DNA from: Streptomyces sp. CC0208
GTDB lineage: Bacteria > Actinomycetota > Actinomycetes > Streptomycetales > Streptomycetaceae
Assembly: GCF_003443735.1 (NCBI RefSeq)
Contig: NZ_CP031969.1
Coordinates: forward strand, 8,928,001 to 8,992,000
Reading direction: 5' to 3'
DNA length: 64,000 bases
Below, one piece after another: positions 44,225-54,623 of this stretch (the stretch's first letter is position 1; every line of letters starts with the position of its first letter). Under the pieces are notes generated by a model that worked only from the letters and a program-made list of their open reading frames with translations, ran no database searches and had not been told where the DNA came from. Both the position numbers and the translations under genes were made by a program.

Positions 44225-46747
44225 ATGAGCACGCGCTGGTTCTTCTCCTCCGCGCGAGTCGGTGCCGCCGCCTCCGCCGACGGACAGGCGCTGCGCACTG
44301 CGGTGCGGTTCTTCCAGGACATCGACGGCCGCCGCGAGGAGCCGGAAGTGCGGGGACCGACCCTGTCGCTCGTAGGACCGGGCGAGGTGCTCGGCTTTGA
44401 CCGCTCGATGGTGCTGCGCGAGGAACCGCCGCCCGGCACACTCGACGCGGCGGAGAACGTGCTGGCGAGCGTGGAACTGGTCCACGCCGACCTGCCCTGG
44501 CTGCTGTCCCCGGGCACGGTGGCCACTGCGGGCGGACCCACCCCGCAACCCTGGATCGCGCTGATCGTGCTGTCCGAGGACGAGGCCGCCCCACCTCGCC
44601 CGGGGCATCCGCTGCCCGTCCTCACCGCACCGGTCGCCGCGCTGCCCCTCTTGGCCGAACGGTGGGCCTGGATCCACGTGGAGGCACGGCTGCCCGATGA
44701 CGTCACCGACCTCGACGCCGCCCGGCGGCTCGTCGAACAGCGCGTGCGCCATCACTCGGCGGATGTCGTCGGACGGCTGCTGTGCCCGCGTCGGCTGGCC
44801 CCGGACCGCGGCTGGATCGCCGCGGTCGTGCCCGCCACCGCGGCGGGCCGGGACGCGGGCCTGAACGTCGCACCCCAGGCGGCGGCCACCACGGACGCCT
44901 GGCCCATCCCCGGCCGGGACACCGTCGACCTGCCCGTGTACCACTGGTGGACCTTCCGTACGGGGAGGGCGGGCACCTTCGAGGAACTCGCCCGCCGGCT
45001 GCGCTTCCGGCCCGCCGCCGAGTCCGGCCTCGGCACCCGGACCATCGATGTCGGTCGGCCCTGGCCCGCCGAGGAGGCCGTCGGCCCGGCCACCGTTGCC
45101 ATGGACGGCGCCCTGCGCCCGCCCGGCACTGCGGCACCCGAGACGTGGTCCGACCCCGCGGCCCAGGACCGGTTCCGCGCACTGATCCGCGAGCGGGTGG
45201 ACGCACCGGCCCTGCTCCGCGGCGAGGCCGTGCCGGAGGGGGACGGAGAACCCGCCGGGGACCGGGACGTCGTCGCCGTGGCCCCGCCGCTGTACGGAAG
45301 CCATCACACCGGCGAGCAGACCGTGCCGGCCGAGCCCGACGTCTGGATGAGCACGCTCAACGTGGAGGTCCGCCGTCGGGTCGCCGCCGCACTCGGCTGC
45401 CGCTATGTGCAGTTGGAGCAGGAGTTCCTCATGGCCCGGGCCTGGGAACAGGTAGGCGAGATCCGGCAGGCCAACCGGCTGCTGGCGGTCGGTGAGCTGG
45501 CGGCCGTCGCCGCCGAGCGGGCCCAGCGCAAGCACCTCGGCCCGCTGGACGCGGCCGACCTCGTCACCGTCATGGCACCGGTGAGCGCGCGGGTGCCCGT
45601 GTCCGCGACGACACCGGACGCGGAGCCGACCACCCTGGCCGCCAAGCTGGCCTCGGCGCGGGAGGACCTGCCGGTCGGCACGGCCAGTACCTCGTTCGTC
45701 CGGCTGACCCGCGCCAACGGCGCGCTGGCCCGACGGGCCCAGCTCGGCACGGACGGCGAGCCGGCCGAGTCGTTCCTCGCAGGAAAGATGAAACTGATGG
45801 GGATGGTCAGCGACGACGCGCCGGAGGCCGGCCTGCCGGGCGAACTGCGCGCGGCGCTCAGCCCCATGCGGCTGCAACTGCTGCGGCTCGCCGACCGCAT
45901 CCCCGCCGACTTCTGGGCGCAGCGCACGGAGGCCGACGACCGCCCCCTGCGGCCGATCATGGCCCACCCGAGGTTCACCGTGCCGATTGCCGCGGAACTG
46001 CTGGCCCGCTGGCCGGAATGGGCGCTGCCCGGCATCGGCGCGCTGCCGCAGGACTCGGTGACCCTGCTGGAGACCAACCCGGAGTTCATCGCCGCGCTGC
46101 TGGTCGGGCTGAACCACGAGTTCAACCGTGAGCTGCTGTGGCGGGAGTTCCCCACTGACCAGCGCGGCACCCCGTTCGCCCGATTCTGGCCCGGCGACAG
46201 CGCGGACGTCGAGGAGATCGCGCTGTGGCCGCTGGACGCCCCGCTGGGCAGCCAGTTGCGCACCGGCGGCGAGGGCGACCTGGCGTTGCTCGTACGCGGC
46301 GATCTGCTGCGGCGCTTCCCCGGCACCGCCCTGCTCGCCGTACGCGCAGTGGAAGGCAGGCTGCCGCCCGCTTTCGACGGCGTACCGGCCACGGCGCTGG
46401 GGCTGGACGAGTCCACGGTCCTGTACCTGTTCCCCGACCTGGACGCGGAGCGCGCCCGCGCCGAGGACTGGTTCTTCGTGTTCCGCGAACCCATGCGGGG
46501 CACACAGTTCGGATTCGACACCGGCGACCAGCCCGCCGAGATGGAGACATGGGCCGACCTCACCTGGCAGGGCATCGGTGTTCAGCCCGCCCGATGCGCA
46601 CAGCTCGGCCAGGTGCCCGCCACGCCGACCCGGCTCACCCAGCCCGACCCGCCGAAGTGGGCCCGGGACTCGGCCGACATGGCCCGCATCGCCTTCCAGC
46701 AGCCGTTCCAACTGGCCTTCCGGGCCACCACGTTGCTGGGCGGCTGA
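44225..46747 (+). CDS. Large uncharacterised protein (840 aa)
   Basis: Soluble protein with no domain I can name. The N-terminal region (LSLVGPGEVLGFDRSMVLRE, ASVELVHADLPWLLSPGTVA, PQPWIALIVLSEDEA) looks like a conserved structural block. The middle is helical (RVAAALGCRYVQLEQEFLMA). The C-terminal region contains LFPDLDAERARAEDWFFVFR and repeated W/F-rich strands. It starts 40 bp after the DUF6603 gene and ends 31 bp before the next giant gene, so the three large genes form one operon. Confidence 0.7.
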   Translation: MSTRWFFSSARVGAAASADGQALRTAVRFFQDIDGRREEPEVRGPTLSLVGPGEVLGFDRSMVLREEPPPGTLDAAENVLASVELVHADLPWLLSPGTVATAGGPTPQPWIALIVLSEDEAAPPRPGHPLPVLTAPVAALPLLAERWAWIHVEARLPDDVTDLDAARRLVEQRVRHHSADVVGRLLCPRRLAPDRGWIAAVVPATAAGRDAGLNVAPQAAATTDAWPIPGRDTVDLPVYHWWTFRTGRAGTFEELARRLRFRPAAESGLGTRTIDVGRPWPAEEAVGPATVAMDGALRPPGTAAPETWSDPAAQDRFRALIRERVDAPALLRGEAVPEGDGEPAGDRDVVAVAPPLYGSHHTGEQTVPAEPDVWMSTLNVEVRRRVAAALGCRYVQLEQEFLMARAWEQVGEIRQANRLLAVGELAAVAAERAQRKHLGPLDAADLVTVMAPVSARVPVSATTPDAEPTTLAAKLASAREDLPVGTASTSFVRLTRANGALARRAQLGTDGEPAESFLAGKMKLMGMVSDDAPEAGLPGELRAALSPMRLQLLRLADRIPADFWAQRTEADDRPLRPIMAHPRFTVPIAAELLARWPEWALPGIGALPQDSVTLLETNPEFIAALLVGLNHEFNRELLWREFPTDQRGTPFARFWPGDSADVEEIALWPLDAPLGSQLRTGGEGDLALLVRGDLLRRFPGTALLAVRAVEGRLPPAFDGVPATALGLDESTVLYLFPDLDAERARAEDWFFVFREPMRGTQFGFDTGDQPAEMETWADLTWQGIGVQPARCAQLGQVPATPTRLTQPDPPKWARDSADMARIAFQQPFQLAFRATTLLGG

Positions 46748-46778
46748 CCACCGTGCCGAGGACAGGAGCAGTGAGGAC

Positions 46779-49700
46779 ATGACGGATGCCTTCGCCGCCC
46801 GCGCGCGACTGGACCGGGCGCGCACCGAAGCGGACACCGCGCAGGCCCTCGCCGATGAGCAGGAGGCCGTCGTACGGCGTCTACGGGCGCACATCCAGGC
46901 AGGCCTGCCCGATCCCCCCTTCCCACCCACCGCCGCCGAGGCGCTCGCCACGGCCGAGGCGGCCCTGCCGGAACTCCAGAGCAGCGCCGAGGAGTTGAAC
47001 CGCCTGGCAGCCGGGGCCCAGGAAGAGCTGACCCGGGCGCTGGCCGAGGGCGAGGCGCTGTTCCCCGAGAACAACACTGAGCCCATCGCGCTGCTGCCGG
47101 TGCGGGTCGAGACCATCTGGTGGGAGCCGAGGACCCTGCGGGTGCGGATCTACCCGGACCACATCCTGCTGTCCCGCTTCGAGCCCGCGCTCACTTCCGC
47201 CGAGGTCGCCGCCGGTACCGCGTACTGGCAGAACCCCGGCCCCGAGGCATGGCAGGACGTGCGCACCAAGCTGCGCCCGGCCCGCGCCTCCTGGGCGGTC
47301 CGCGCCTGCCGTCCCGGCGCCCCGGCGCCCACCCTGCGGACCGACGACCCCCAGGAGCAGCGTCCGCACGCGGTGGCCATGCCGAGGCGCTGGCGCTTCC
47401 TCGGGCTGTTCGAGGGCGAGGTGGTGGTCGACAAGCTGGGCCGACCCGTGCCCGACCCGCTGCCGATCGGCCTGCTGCGCGCCGAGGAGGAGGGCTGGGA
47501 GACCGACTGGTTCGAAGCGGTCAAGGCCGGCATGGGCATCGAGCTGATCGTCCCGCCCGAGAACACCGAGAACCTGGACCAGTTGCTGGTGGTCGGCGTA
47601 CGCGACGATGCGCCCGTGGACGGCGCTGCCCGGCTGCGCGACCTGCTGCACGGCCACCGCTACGGCAGCGGCCTCGGCCTGCTGCCCTCCGGCACCGCCA
47701 CCAACAACACCCCACGCTCCCGCTCGGGTTGGTCCTCGGCCCCAGCCTATCCCGGCCCGGACCCCGATCCGGGGGCGGGGGAGCGGCCGGTCGCCGACAC
47801 CCTCGCTACCGCGCTGGGCGTGCCGGACGCCGGGTTCCTGCGCGGCTGCCCCGGCGCCGACGACGCCGCGCCGTCGGCTGTCGCCGCCCTGACCCTGCTC
47901 ACCTGGCCCACGCTCGGCAAGGGCTTCGCCGAGGCCGCGCTGACCACGATCGACCTGGGCACGAGACAGCCGAGCGGTGTGTCTCCCGAGGGACCCTGGC
48001 GGGCCGTCCGTGAGCACATCGCCGCACACGTGCGCGGCCGCGGACCGCTGCCGATGCTGCGGGTCGGCCGTCAGCCGTACGGTGTCCTGCCCGTGACAGC
48101 GCTGGACGACTGGCGCGCCGAACACGCCGACGACGTCGACGGTGTGATCGCGCCCTGGCTCATGCGGCTGCGGGAACGCTGGCGGGCGGTGGTGGACCAT
48201 CGGGTGGTGCAGGACAACGGCGATGAGGAGGTGACCATCCCGCGCGTCGAACCGGGCAAACCGGTGGACCGTGTGGCGGTGGAGGCGTTGCAGCGGCTGC
48301 CCGTGGCCACGGGCCTGGCCATGACCAGGATGAGCGGGCCGGCCCGCGCGGTGCCGTTCACCCCGCTCGACGAACCCCCCGCGACACTCGGTCTGCCCGC
48401 TCTGCCGCCCGACGGCCTTGCCCGCTGGACGACGACCAGCAACGGCTGGACCTCACTCGGCTGGAGCCTGGACGAGGCGACCGGCGTCCCGGAGTTCGTC
48501 ACCCGGCTGACCCCGGACGCCGAGGCCTTTCCGGCCCGTGCGGCCGCCACAGCGGACTACCTGGGTGCCGTACGGGCGTTCCTGGCGGGGGAGTTGGACG
48601 CCACGGCGTACGACGCCGATTGGCCGGTGGAGTTGTCCACCGGACGCGAGACCCCCCCTCGGCGGAGCACGTTCTTCGACCTTCCGGGCCTGGAGGAGGA
48701 GCCGCCGACCGAGGGGGAGGAGCCGGTCGAGGGGGAGGAGCCGGTCGGGGACGCGGACGGATCCGAGGAACTCCCCGATGACGAACGGGACATGAGCGGG
48801 GTGCTCGACGCGCTGCTGTTCCTGCCCAACTGGTCCACCTTCCTGGGCGACTTCGACCCCGCCGGCGACCCCCTGCGGCAGGCCCTGGCCGTCACCGGCG
48901 ACGTGGACCAACTGGTCGCCGATGTGCTGGACGGCCTGGACGAGAGCGAGCGAGCGGAACGCGTCGCCGCCGCCACCCGGGCCGCGGCCGCGCTGCCGCG
49001 GCTGGAGCAGGCCCTGCGCACTCTGGCCGCCGTACCGGTGTCCCAGCTCCCCGAGCTGCTCCTTGAGGTCATCGACGTCCACTCGCACCGCCTGGATGCC
49101 TGGATCACCTCACTGGCGTCGAAGCGGCTGGCCGAGCTGCGGGCGTCCGGCACCCAGGGAGTGCGGTTCGGCTGCTACGGCTGGGTGGAGAACCTGCGTC
49201 CGCCGGTGCCGAGGGAACAGCTGGAGATCCAGCTGGACGACGTGGCCACGACCGTGGAGGTGTCCGCGAAGGACGGCTACATCCACGCGCCGTCGCTGCA
49301 CCACGCGGCCACGGCGGCCGTCCTGCGGTCCGGTTTCCTCGGCAACCCCGACGAGCAGAGCTACGCGGTCAACCTCACCTCCCGCCGCGCCCGCGTCGCC
49401 CGCTGGCTGCTCGGCGGGGTACGGCAGGGGCAGAACCTGGGTGCCCTGCTGGGCTACCGGTTCGAACGCGCCCTGCACGACGCCGAGTTGGATCACCTCA
49501 TCGAGCGGTTCCGCCGCCAGTTCCCGCTGCCCGTCGTCCCTGAGACGGCGCCCGAGGGGACCGACGCGGACCTGTGGGCGCGCAGCGCGGAGGCGGTTTC
49601 CGCGCGCAACGTCGTCGACGGCATGGCCCTCGCGCGGGCCGGCGCCGGCGCCCCCGACCTGGCCAGCGTCATCGACCAGGCGCCGGTGGTCGGCGCGGAG

Positions 49701-52700
49701 AGCGACCGGGCGGCGGTGACTCCGCTGCTGGACGACCTCGCCGACGCGCTCGACGCCGTGGGGGACCTCGTACTGGCCGAGAGCGTCCACCAGTTGGTGG
49801 GTGGGAACCCGATCCGCGCGGGTCTGACCGCCGACACCCTCGGGCGCGGTGAGGACGTGCCGGACGCTTTCCGCGTCCTGCGCACCCCGCACCGGGCCCG
49901 CGCCCTGACGCACCGCATCGCCGCTCTGCTCCCAGCCGAACCGACCACCCCGACGGGCTGGCCCGCCGACCCGCTCGCCGCGCTGCAACCCGCGCTGGAG
50001 GCATGGGCCGCCCATCTCCTCGGTCCCGCGACGGGCTGGACCCTCGCCGGCCGACTCGGCGACGGTCAGACGGAGCCCCGCCCCTTCGAACTCACCGCCG
50101 ACCGGCTGGGTCTGGGCGCCCTGAGCGCCGTACTGGACGCGGCCGGCGCCGAACCGGCCGCGCTGCGCAAGGCGGTTCAGGGCGCGATGGACGTCCCGCC
50201 GGAGACTCCCGTCGAGTTCACCGGACCTGGCTGGAGCGGACTGCACGGCAGGGCGACGCGGATCCGGTCCTTGCTGTCGACCGCACAGCCGCTGCTGCCG
50301 TCGCACCTGCCCGAGAGCGCGGCCGGCCGCTCGGTCGACACGACGAAGCTGCGCACCCGCCTCGCCGCCTTCGCCGCGAGCCCGTCGCTCGCCGGGCACC
50401 CTGCCAAGGAAAGGATCAGCGCACTGGCGACCGAGGAGGTCACACCCGACTCGACCGACGCCTGGCTCGCGCGGGCCCGCACGGAGCTGTCCCAGGTGCT
50501 CTCCGCGGACCTCCCGCTGCTGCCCGCGCTCACCGCGACGACCTCGCCGCCGATGGGCCGCGGCGATCTGCCGGGCGCCCACATGGAGGACTGGCTGCGG
50601 CGCAACGCGGCCGTACGCCCCACGGTGCGCAACCTGCACGAGACACTGCTGCTGGCCGGGAACCGGGCCGGACGAGTGGAACGGCTGTGCGCGGCCCAGC
50701 AGCCGACGACCGACGGCGACGCCTGGATCGGCGGGCCCTTCCCCGCCGGGCAGCGCCCGCCCGCCACGACCCACCTGGTCTGGCACGCACCGCACGACAT
50801 CGCGGCGGACGCGGCAGTCACCGGAGTCGTCCTGGACGAGTGGATCGAACTCCTCCCCGGCTCCGAGCAGCCGCCGCCGGGACCCGAGCCTGCGCCGGAG
50901 ACCGAACTGACGGGCGTCGCCTTCCACTATGACCGCCCGGACGCCAAGGCCCCGCACAGTGTGCTCCTTGCGGTCCCCCCGGACCTGGACCGCGGATGGA
51001 CCTCCGACGGGCTGATGCAGGTGCTGCGGGAGACCCTGGAACTGGCCAAGCTGCGCGCTGTCGACCACCAGGACCTGAACGCGCTGAACTCGCTCCTGCC
51101 CGGCATCCGCATCGCCCAGCAGAGCGCGACCGGCCGGGCCCTGTCCCGGATCGAGACGAAGAGACACGACACCGACCCGGAGGGCCCCTTCCAGCTGCAG
51201 CCCCGGCACCGGGCCACCGACGTCGACGCAGGCCTCGCCGCCCGGGTGCACGATCCGCTGTGGCTGCTCACCCGGCAGTGGCAGTTCGGGGAGTTCGCCG
51301 CCCAGGACGCCGGATCCCCGGCCGTGGTGCGGATGAGCGGCAGCAGCGCGCCCGTCGATGCCTGGCGCCCGGCCGGGGCCACCGACTGGGTGCCGTACGA
51401 CCTCGGCCAGGGCCCGCTGGACCTCCAGATCGAGGACGAGCCCGTCCAGGTCGACGAGCGGCTGCGCGCCGAGGGTGGCGCGGCGTTGCTGCGCATGTCC
51501 GATGACGCCGGACTGCTCGCCGCCGCCCTGACGGCCCTGGCCCCGCACCGACTTCGCACCGGGGAGGAGCCGGGCGTCAGTCTGATCGGCCTGCTCGACG
51601 GCGGTCTGCCCGACGCGGCATCGGTGGCGGCCGCGCTGGACGCGGGCACCTTCGACGCCGGACCCGACGCCCGCCTCGGCGAGGTGACCGCCCGCTGGCG
51701 GACCTGGTGGGCCGCCCAGCTGGCCGAGCACGGCCCGGACTGTTTCGACCCGCATCGTGGCGAATACGCGGCCGAACTGTCCACCGGCGGCACCGTCCTG
51801 CGGGCCGAGGAATACCAGGGCGACGGCCTGGACTGGTACTCCCTCGACGTCCACCCCGACCCCGACGCCGAGCCGGCACCGCCGGGACAGAGCCGGGCGT
51901 TCGCGGAGGAGGGCCTGCCCTCGACCGTGCGGTACGGGGGGCTCCCGGCCGACCGGTTCTGGGAGATGGAGGACGCTCGCGTCGACCTCAGCGCGGCGGA
52001 CGTGTCCGCGCTGGACACCGGGCGGCTGCTGCTGATCTCGTTCGCCACGGTCTTCGGCAACGACTGGTTCCTGGTGCCGCTGGAGGTGCCGACCGCGTCA
52101 CTGACCGTCCTGGACCGGCTCCTCGTACGGGACGTGTTCGGCCGCCACCACCTGGTCGAGCGGGCCGGCCGCGACGACCCGTCCTGGGCGATGTTCACCC
52201 TGAGCAGCCCCGATCCGGACCACCCGGCCGCGTCCGGGCTGCTGATCCTGCCCTCCGAACGCGGCCAGCCGGGACAGCCCCTCGAACGGGTCCTCCTCGC
52301 CCGCGACGAACTGGCCAACCTCGCCTGGGCGATTCAGCACCACTACACCGACGGCCGCGGCGAACCGGTCGACCGCCGCGACCGCTGGGCCCGCGACGCG
52401 CCGCCCGAAACGGCCGTACCCGGACCCGATGCGGTGCCCGCGTACGCGGTGCAGTCCATCGTCCCCGACTTCTGGTTCCCCCTCGTCCCCGAACCGGTGC
52501 GAGCCGGCCAGATCCGGTTCCGCCTGGCCACCCTCACAGGCCCCGGCCTCAATTCCCGCCCCGAGGGCCGTCTCATCACCCCCGGACTCTGGTTGCACGA
52601 GGAGGAGGTACCGCGCGAAGGAGTCCTGGTCGCCCGCCGCCCCGTCCTGGCCCGCTGGTCCGACGGCACCTGGCACAGCTGGGTACGCAGGGAGAAGACC

Positions 52701-52769
52701 GCCGGCACGGGGGAGACCGCGAGCGGCCTGGCGTTCGACACGGTACGGCCTACCGAGCCGTGGCCGTAA
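46779..52769 (+). CDS. Giant uncharacterised protein (1996 aa) with N-terminal coiled coil
   Basis: One uninterrupted 5.99-kb gene. Residues 1-90 form an alanine/glutamate-rich coiled coil (ARLDRARTEADTAQALADEQ, AEALATAEAALPELQSSAEE). A block around residues 105-150 reads LLPVRVETIWWEPRTLRVRI, then YPDHILLSRFEPALTSAEVA. An acidic low-complexity linker (PPTEGEEPVEGEEPVGDADG) occurs near residue 650. Towards residue 1490 the text DPLWLLTRQWQFGEFAAQDA stands out as a likely conserved core. No signal peptide, transmembrane helix, kinase, nuclease or protease motif is seen. ATG at 46779 was chosen by homology-like onset and GAGGA upstream; the track-long frame before it is a shadow. Confidence 0.75.
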   Translation: MTDAFAARARLDRARTEADTAQALADEQEAVVRRLRAHIQAGLPDPPFPPTAAEALATAEAALPELQSSAEELNRLAAGAQEELTRALAEGEALFPENNTEPIALLPVRVETIWWEPRTLRVRIYPDHILLSRFEPALTSAEVAAGTAYWQNPGPEAWQDVRTKLRPARASWAVRACRPGAPAPTLRTDDPQEQRPHAVAMPRRWRFLGLFEGEVVVDKLGRPVPDPLPIGLLRAEEEGWETDWFEAVKAGMGIELIVPPENTENLDQLLVVGVRDDAPVDGAARLRDLLHGHRYGSGLGLLPSGTATNNTPRSRSGWSSAPAYPGPDPDPGAGERPVADTLATALGVPDAGFLRGCPGADDAAPSAVAALTLLTWPTLGKGFAEAALTTIDLGTRQPSGVSPEGPWRAVREHIAAHVRGRGPLPMLRVGRQPYGVLPVTALDDWRAEHADDVDGVIAPWLMRLRERWRAVVDHRVVQDNGDEEVTIPRVEPGKPVDRVAVEALQRLPVATGLAMTRMSGPARAVPFTPLDEPPATLGLPALPPDGLARWTTTSNGWTSLGWSLDEATGVPEFVTRLTPDAEAFPARAAATADYLGAVRAFLAGELDATAYDADWPVELSTGRETPPRRSTFFDLPGLEEEPPTEGEEPVEGEEPVGDADGSEELPDDERDMSGVLDALLFLPNWSTFLGDFDPAGDPLRQALAVTGDVDQLVADVLDGLDESERAERVAAATRAAAALPRLEQALRTLAAVPVSQLPELLLEVIDVHSHRLDAWITSLASKRLAELRASGTQGVRFGCYGWVENLRPPVPREQLEIQLDDVATTVEVSAKDGYIHAPSLHHAATAAVLRSGFLGNPDEQSYAVNLTSRRARVARWLLGGVRQGQNLGALLGYRFERALHDAELDHLIERFRRQFPLPVVPETAPEGTDADLWARSAEAVSARNVVDGMALARAGAGAPDLASVIDQAPVVGAESDRAAVTPLLDDLADALDAVGDLVLAESVHQLVGGNPIRAGLTADTLGRGEDVPDAFRVLRTPHRARALTHRIAALLPAEPTTPTGWPADPLAALQPALEAWAAHLLGPATGWTLAGRLGDGQTEPRPFELTADRLGLGALSAVLDAAGAEPAALRKAVQGAMDVPPETPVEFTGPGWSGLHGRATRIRSLLSTAQPLLPSHLPESAAGRSVDTTKLRTRLAAFAASPSLAGHPAKERISALATEEVTPDSTDAWLARARTELSQVLSADLPLLPALTATTSPPMGRGDLPGAHMEDWLRRNAAVRPTVRNLHETLLLAGNRAGRVERLCAAQQPTTDGDAWIGGPFPAGQRPPATTHLVWHAPHDIAADAAVTGVVLDEWIELLPGSEQPPPGPEPAPETELTGVAFHYDRPDAKAPHSVLLAVPPDLDRGWTSDGLMQVLRETLELAKLRAVDHQDLNALNSLLPGIRIAQQSATGRALSRIETKRHDTDPEGPFQLQPRHRATDVDAGLAARVHDPLWLLTRQWQFGEFAAQDAGSPAVVRMSGSSAPVDAWRPAGATDWVPYDLGQGPLDLQIEDEPVQVDERLRAEGGAALLRMSDDAGLLAAALTALAPHRLRTGEEPGVSLIGLLDGGLPDAASVAAALDAGTFDAGPDARLGEVTARWRTWWAAQLAEHGPDCFDPHRGEYAAELSTGGTVLRAEEYQGDGLDWYSLDVHPDPDAEPAPPGQSRAFAEEGLPSTVRYGGLPADRFWEMEDARVDLSAADVSALDTGRLLLISFATVFGNDWFLVPLEVPTASLTVLDRLLVRDVFGRHHLVERAGRDDPSWAMFTLSSPDPDHPAASGLLILPSERGQPGQPLERVLLARDELANLAWAIQHHYTDGRGEPVDRRDRWARDAPPETAVPGPDAVPAYAVQSIVPDFWFPLVPEPVRAGQIRFRLATLTGPGLNSRPEGRLITPGLWLHEEEVPREGVLVARRPVLARWSDGTWHSWVRREKTAGTGETASGLAFDTVRPTEPWP

Positions 52770-52804
52770 CGAACGCCATGCGTGGTCGGTGGGCTATGCC
52801 TGCA

Positions 52805-54138
52805 TCACCGATACACAAGGACGCTGCCCGCAACTGGCAGCGCATCGTCGACGCGGGCCGGCATTCCGAGCGGTCGGACACGTGGCTGGCGTACGGCGAG
52901 CAGAAGCACCCACGGCCAGTCGAGCCGCACCTTGCGGAAGCCGGCGAGCTTCAGCCGGGGCGCCTCGCAGCGGGCGTCCAGGGCGCGGGCGTAGAGCTGT
53001 ACCCCCTCGCTTCCGGACCGCGTTCCGGTGTCGGAGAGCCTCACCGTGACGTCGAGCGTGCCGCCCTGCGCCACCGTCGCCGTGGACAGCCCCAGGTGAT
53101 CGTGGGCGAAGTCGGCGTACGACAGGCCCTGGCCGAACGGGTACAGGGAGGCCGTGCGGTGGCACTGGTAGGTCCGGCCCGCCTTGATGACGTCGTAATC
53201 GAGGGGGTGCGGGAGCTCGTCGTCGCCCCGGTAACGCAGCCGGCTCGTGGGGTCGGCCTCGCCGAGCAGTACGGCGGTCGGTGCCCGGCCTGTCTCCTGC
53301 CCGCCGTGGGACGTCCACACCACGGCGGGCAGGTGCTCGTCGGCCCAGTCGAGGGCGCAGGGGGAGCTGCAGGCTGGACGGCGCCTCGGCGTCGCTGACG
53401 ACGAACAACTCATGTCCGGTCGGCGGGGGCCAGCCGCGCAGCTCGATCTCGATGAACGAACTGACGTGACAGGGAAGGTCGTTGACCTGGTTGTACGCGG
53501 CCTCGCGCCGATCGTCGCGCCCGAGGCGAGGACGGGTCGGAAGGCAGCCAGGTCGTACTCCTGCAGGACGCGCGGGCGCAGGCCGCAGGAGGTGACGCAG
53601 CGGTCGTCCTCGTTGTTGCAGGCGAGGACGTGCTTGAGCACCGCGGCCGCGCGCAGGAAAGGGGCGTGGCCGCCGGCCAGGCCCGCGCAGGTCGCACAGC
53701 AGGTTCACCACGGGGCCCACGCCTGGAGGTTGTGGGTACCGATGCTGTTCGCCGTCGGGCGGTGTAGTGGAAGGCGCGCAGTTCGATGGAGACGGCCTCG
53801 GCGACCTGGTGGATCAGGTCCTCGTCCCAGGGTGCGCCGAGTCCCACGGCCTGTGGGAAGAGCCTCGCCTCGCTGAGCCAGGAAACGCCGTGCAGCGCCT
53901 CCGTGCCGGTGCGGAACGAGGCGATGCCGAGGCGCTCGACGGCCGGTGCGTACGGGTGCGGCAGCGCGATCCGCTCGTCGAGCGTGATCCGCCCGAGCAG
54001 GTCGTCGGCGCGCTTGTCGATCGGCGGCACCGGGCCGAGGAACGGAAGCCGGGCGGCGGGCAGGGACGAAGAACCCACGAGGAAGACCCCTAAGCAGGCT
54101 GGTTGCGAGCTGTCGAAGCGCTTCGACGCTTGCATCAC
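52805..54138 (-). pseudogene. Decayed GH3 beta-glucosidase/xylosidase gene
   Basis: Leftward fragments of a family 3 glycoside hydrolase appear in three frames. The N-terminal part is DKRADDLLGRITLDERIALP with GIASFRTGTEALHGVSWLSE. A middle piece NSIGTHNLQAWAPW is followed by a large deletion; then come NQVNDLPCHVSSFIEIELRG, and the C-terminal piece SLYPFGQGLSYADFAHDHLG with a fibronectin-III-like domain. The nucleophile SDW-type motif is missing. The gene faces the intact GH42 gene across LacI-type operators, so both were probably in one sugar regulon before decay. Confidence 0.8.
54113..54126. promoter_or_regulatory. LacI-type operator, perfect 14-bp palindrome
   Basis: TCGAAGCGCTTCGA is perfectly palindromic with the central CG step typical of LacI/GalR-family operators. 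It lies at the start of the GH3 pseudogene. A second copy of its core is at 54234-54243. No LacI gene is present in the window. Confidence 0.6.
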
Positions 54139-54203
54139 AGCGACAGGCTGTCAACGAGCTGGGCCAAGGGAATTTTCTTGATGCCAGCCCTCTTGCCTCG
54201 CAA

Positions 54204-54243
54204 GAAACGTGTAACTAGCGTTTCCGGCCAGGTGAAGCGCTTC
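54204..54243. promoter_or_regulatory. Second LacI-type operator core and adjacent inverted repeat
   Basis: GAAGCGCTTC at 54234-54243 repeats the core of the 54113 palindrome about 120 bp away, a spacing compatible with looping. Just upstream, GAAACG-N9-CGTTTC (54204-54224) is another inverted repeat that may bind a second regulator. Both lie between the GH3 pseudogene and the GH42 gene. Confidence 0.5.
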
Positions 54244-54623
54244 GACTGTCCGGGAGGGAAGGGCCGCCGCCTTGAGCAACGAGCTGAACCGCGGAAGCTT
54301 CGTCGGCAAAGCAGGGTCGACCCCGGCTTCGGCTCCGCGCACGGACAGACGGCTCCGCTGTCCCCGCAGAGGGCGGTGGTCGTCCTGACGCTCGTACCGC
54401 TGCTGACCATCTGCCCGTGCGGGCAGAAGCACTTCCCCACCGGCGTGCTCTCGGGCGCCCTCAGGGGATGAACCGGCCGCCCGCATGCGCCCCGCCCTGT
54501 GACCGGGAGCGGCTCCACCCGCCCATTACCCGCTGCTGGAGCAGAGCCGCCCCCTCACCACTGTCGGCAGGGCCGGAGCAGTCGCCCAGCAGTTGCCGAG
54601 TCCCTTCTTCCCGAGGACCAGTC

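Noticed and set aside
39018..52769. Polyketide synthase or NRPS megasynthase for the 1996-aa protein
   Set aside because: No ketosynthase, adenylation, condensation or carrier motifs occur in any of the three giant proteins.
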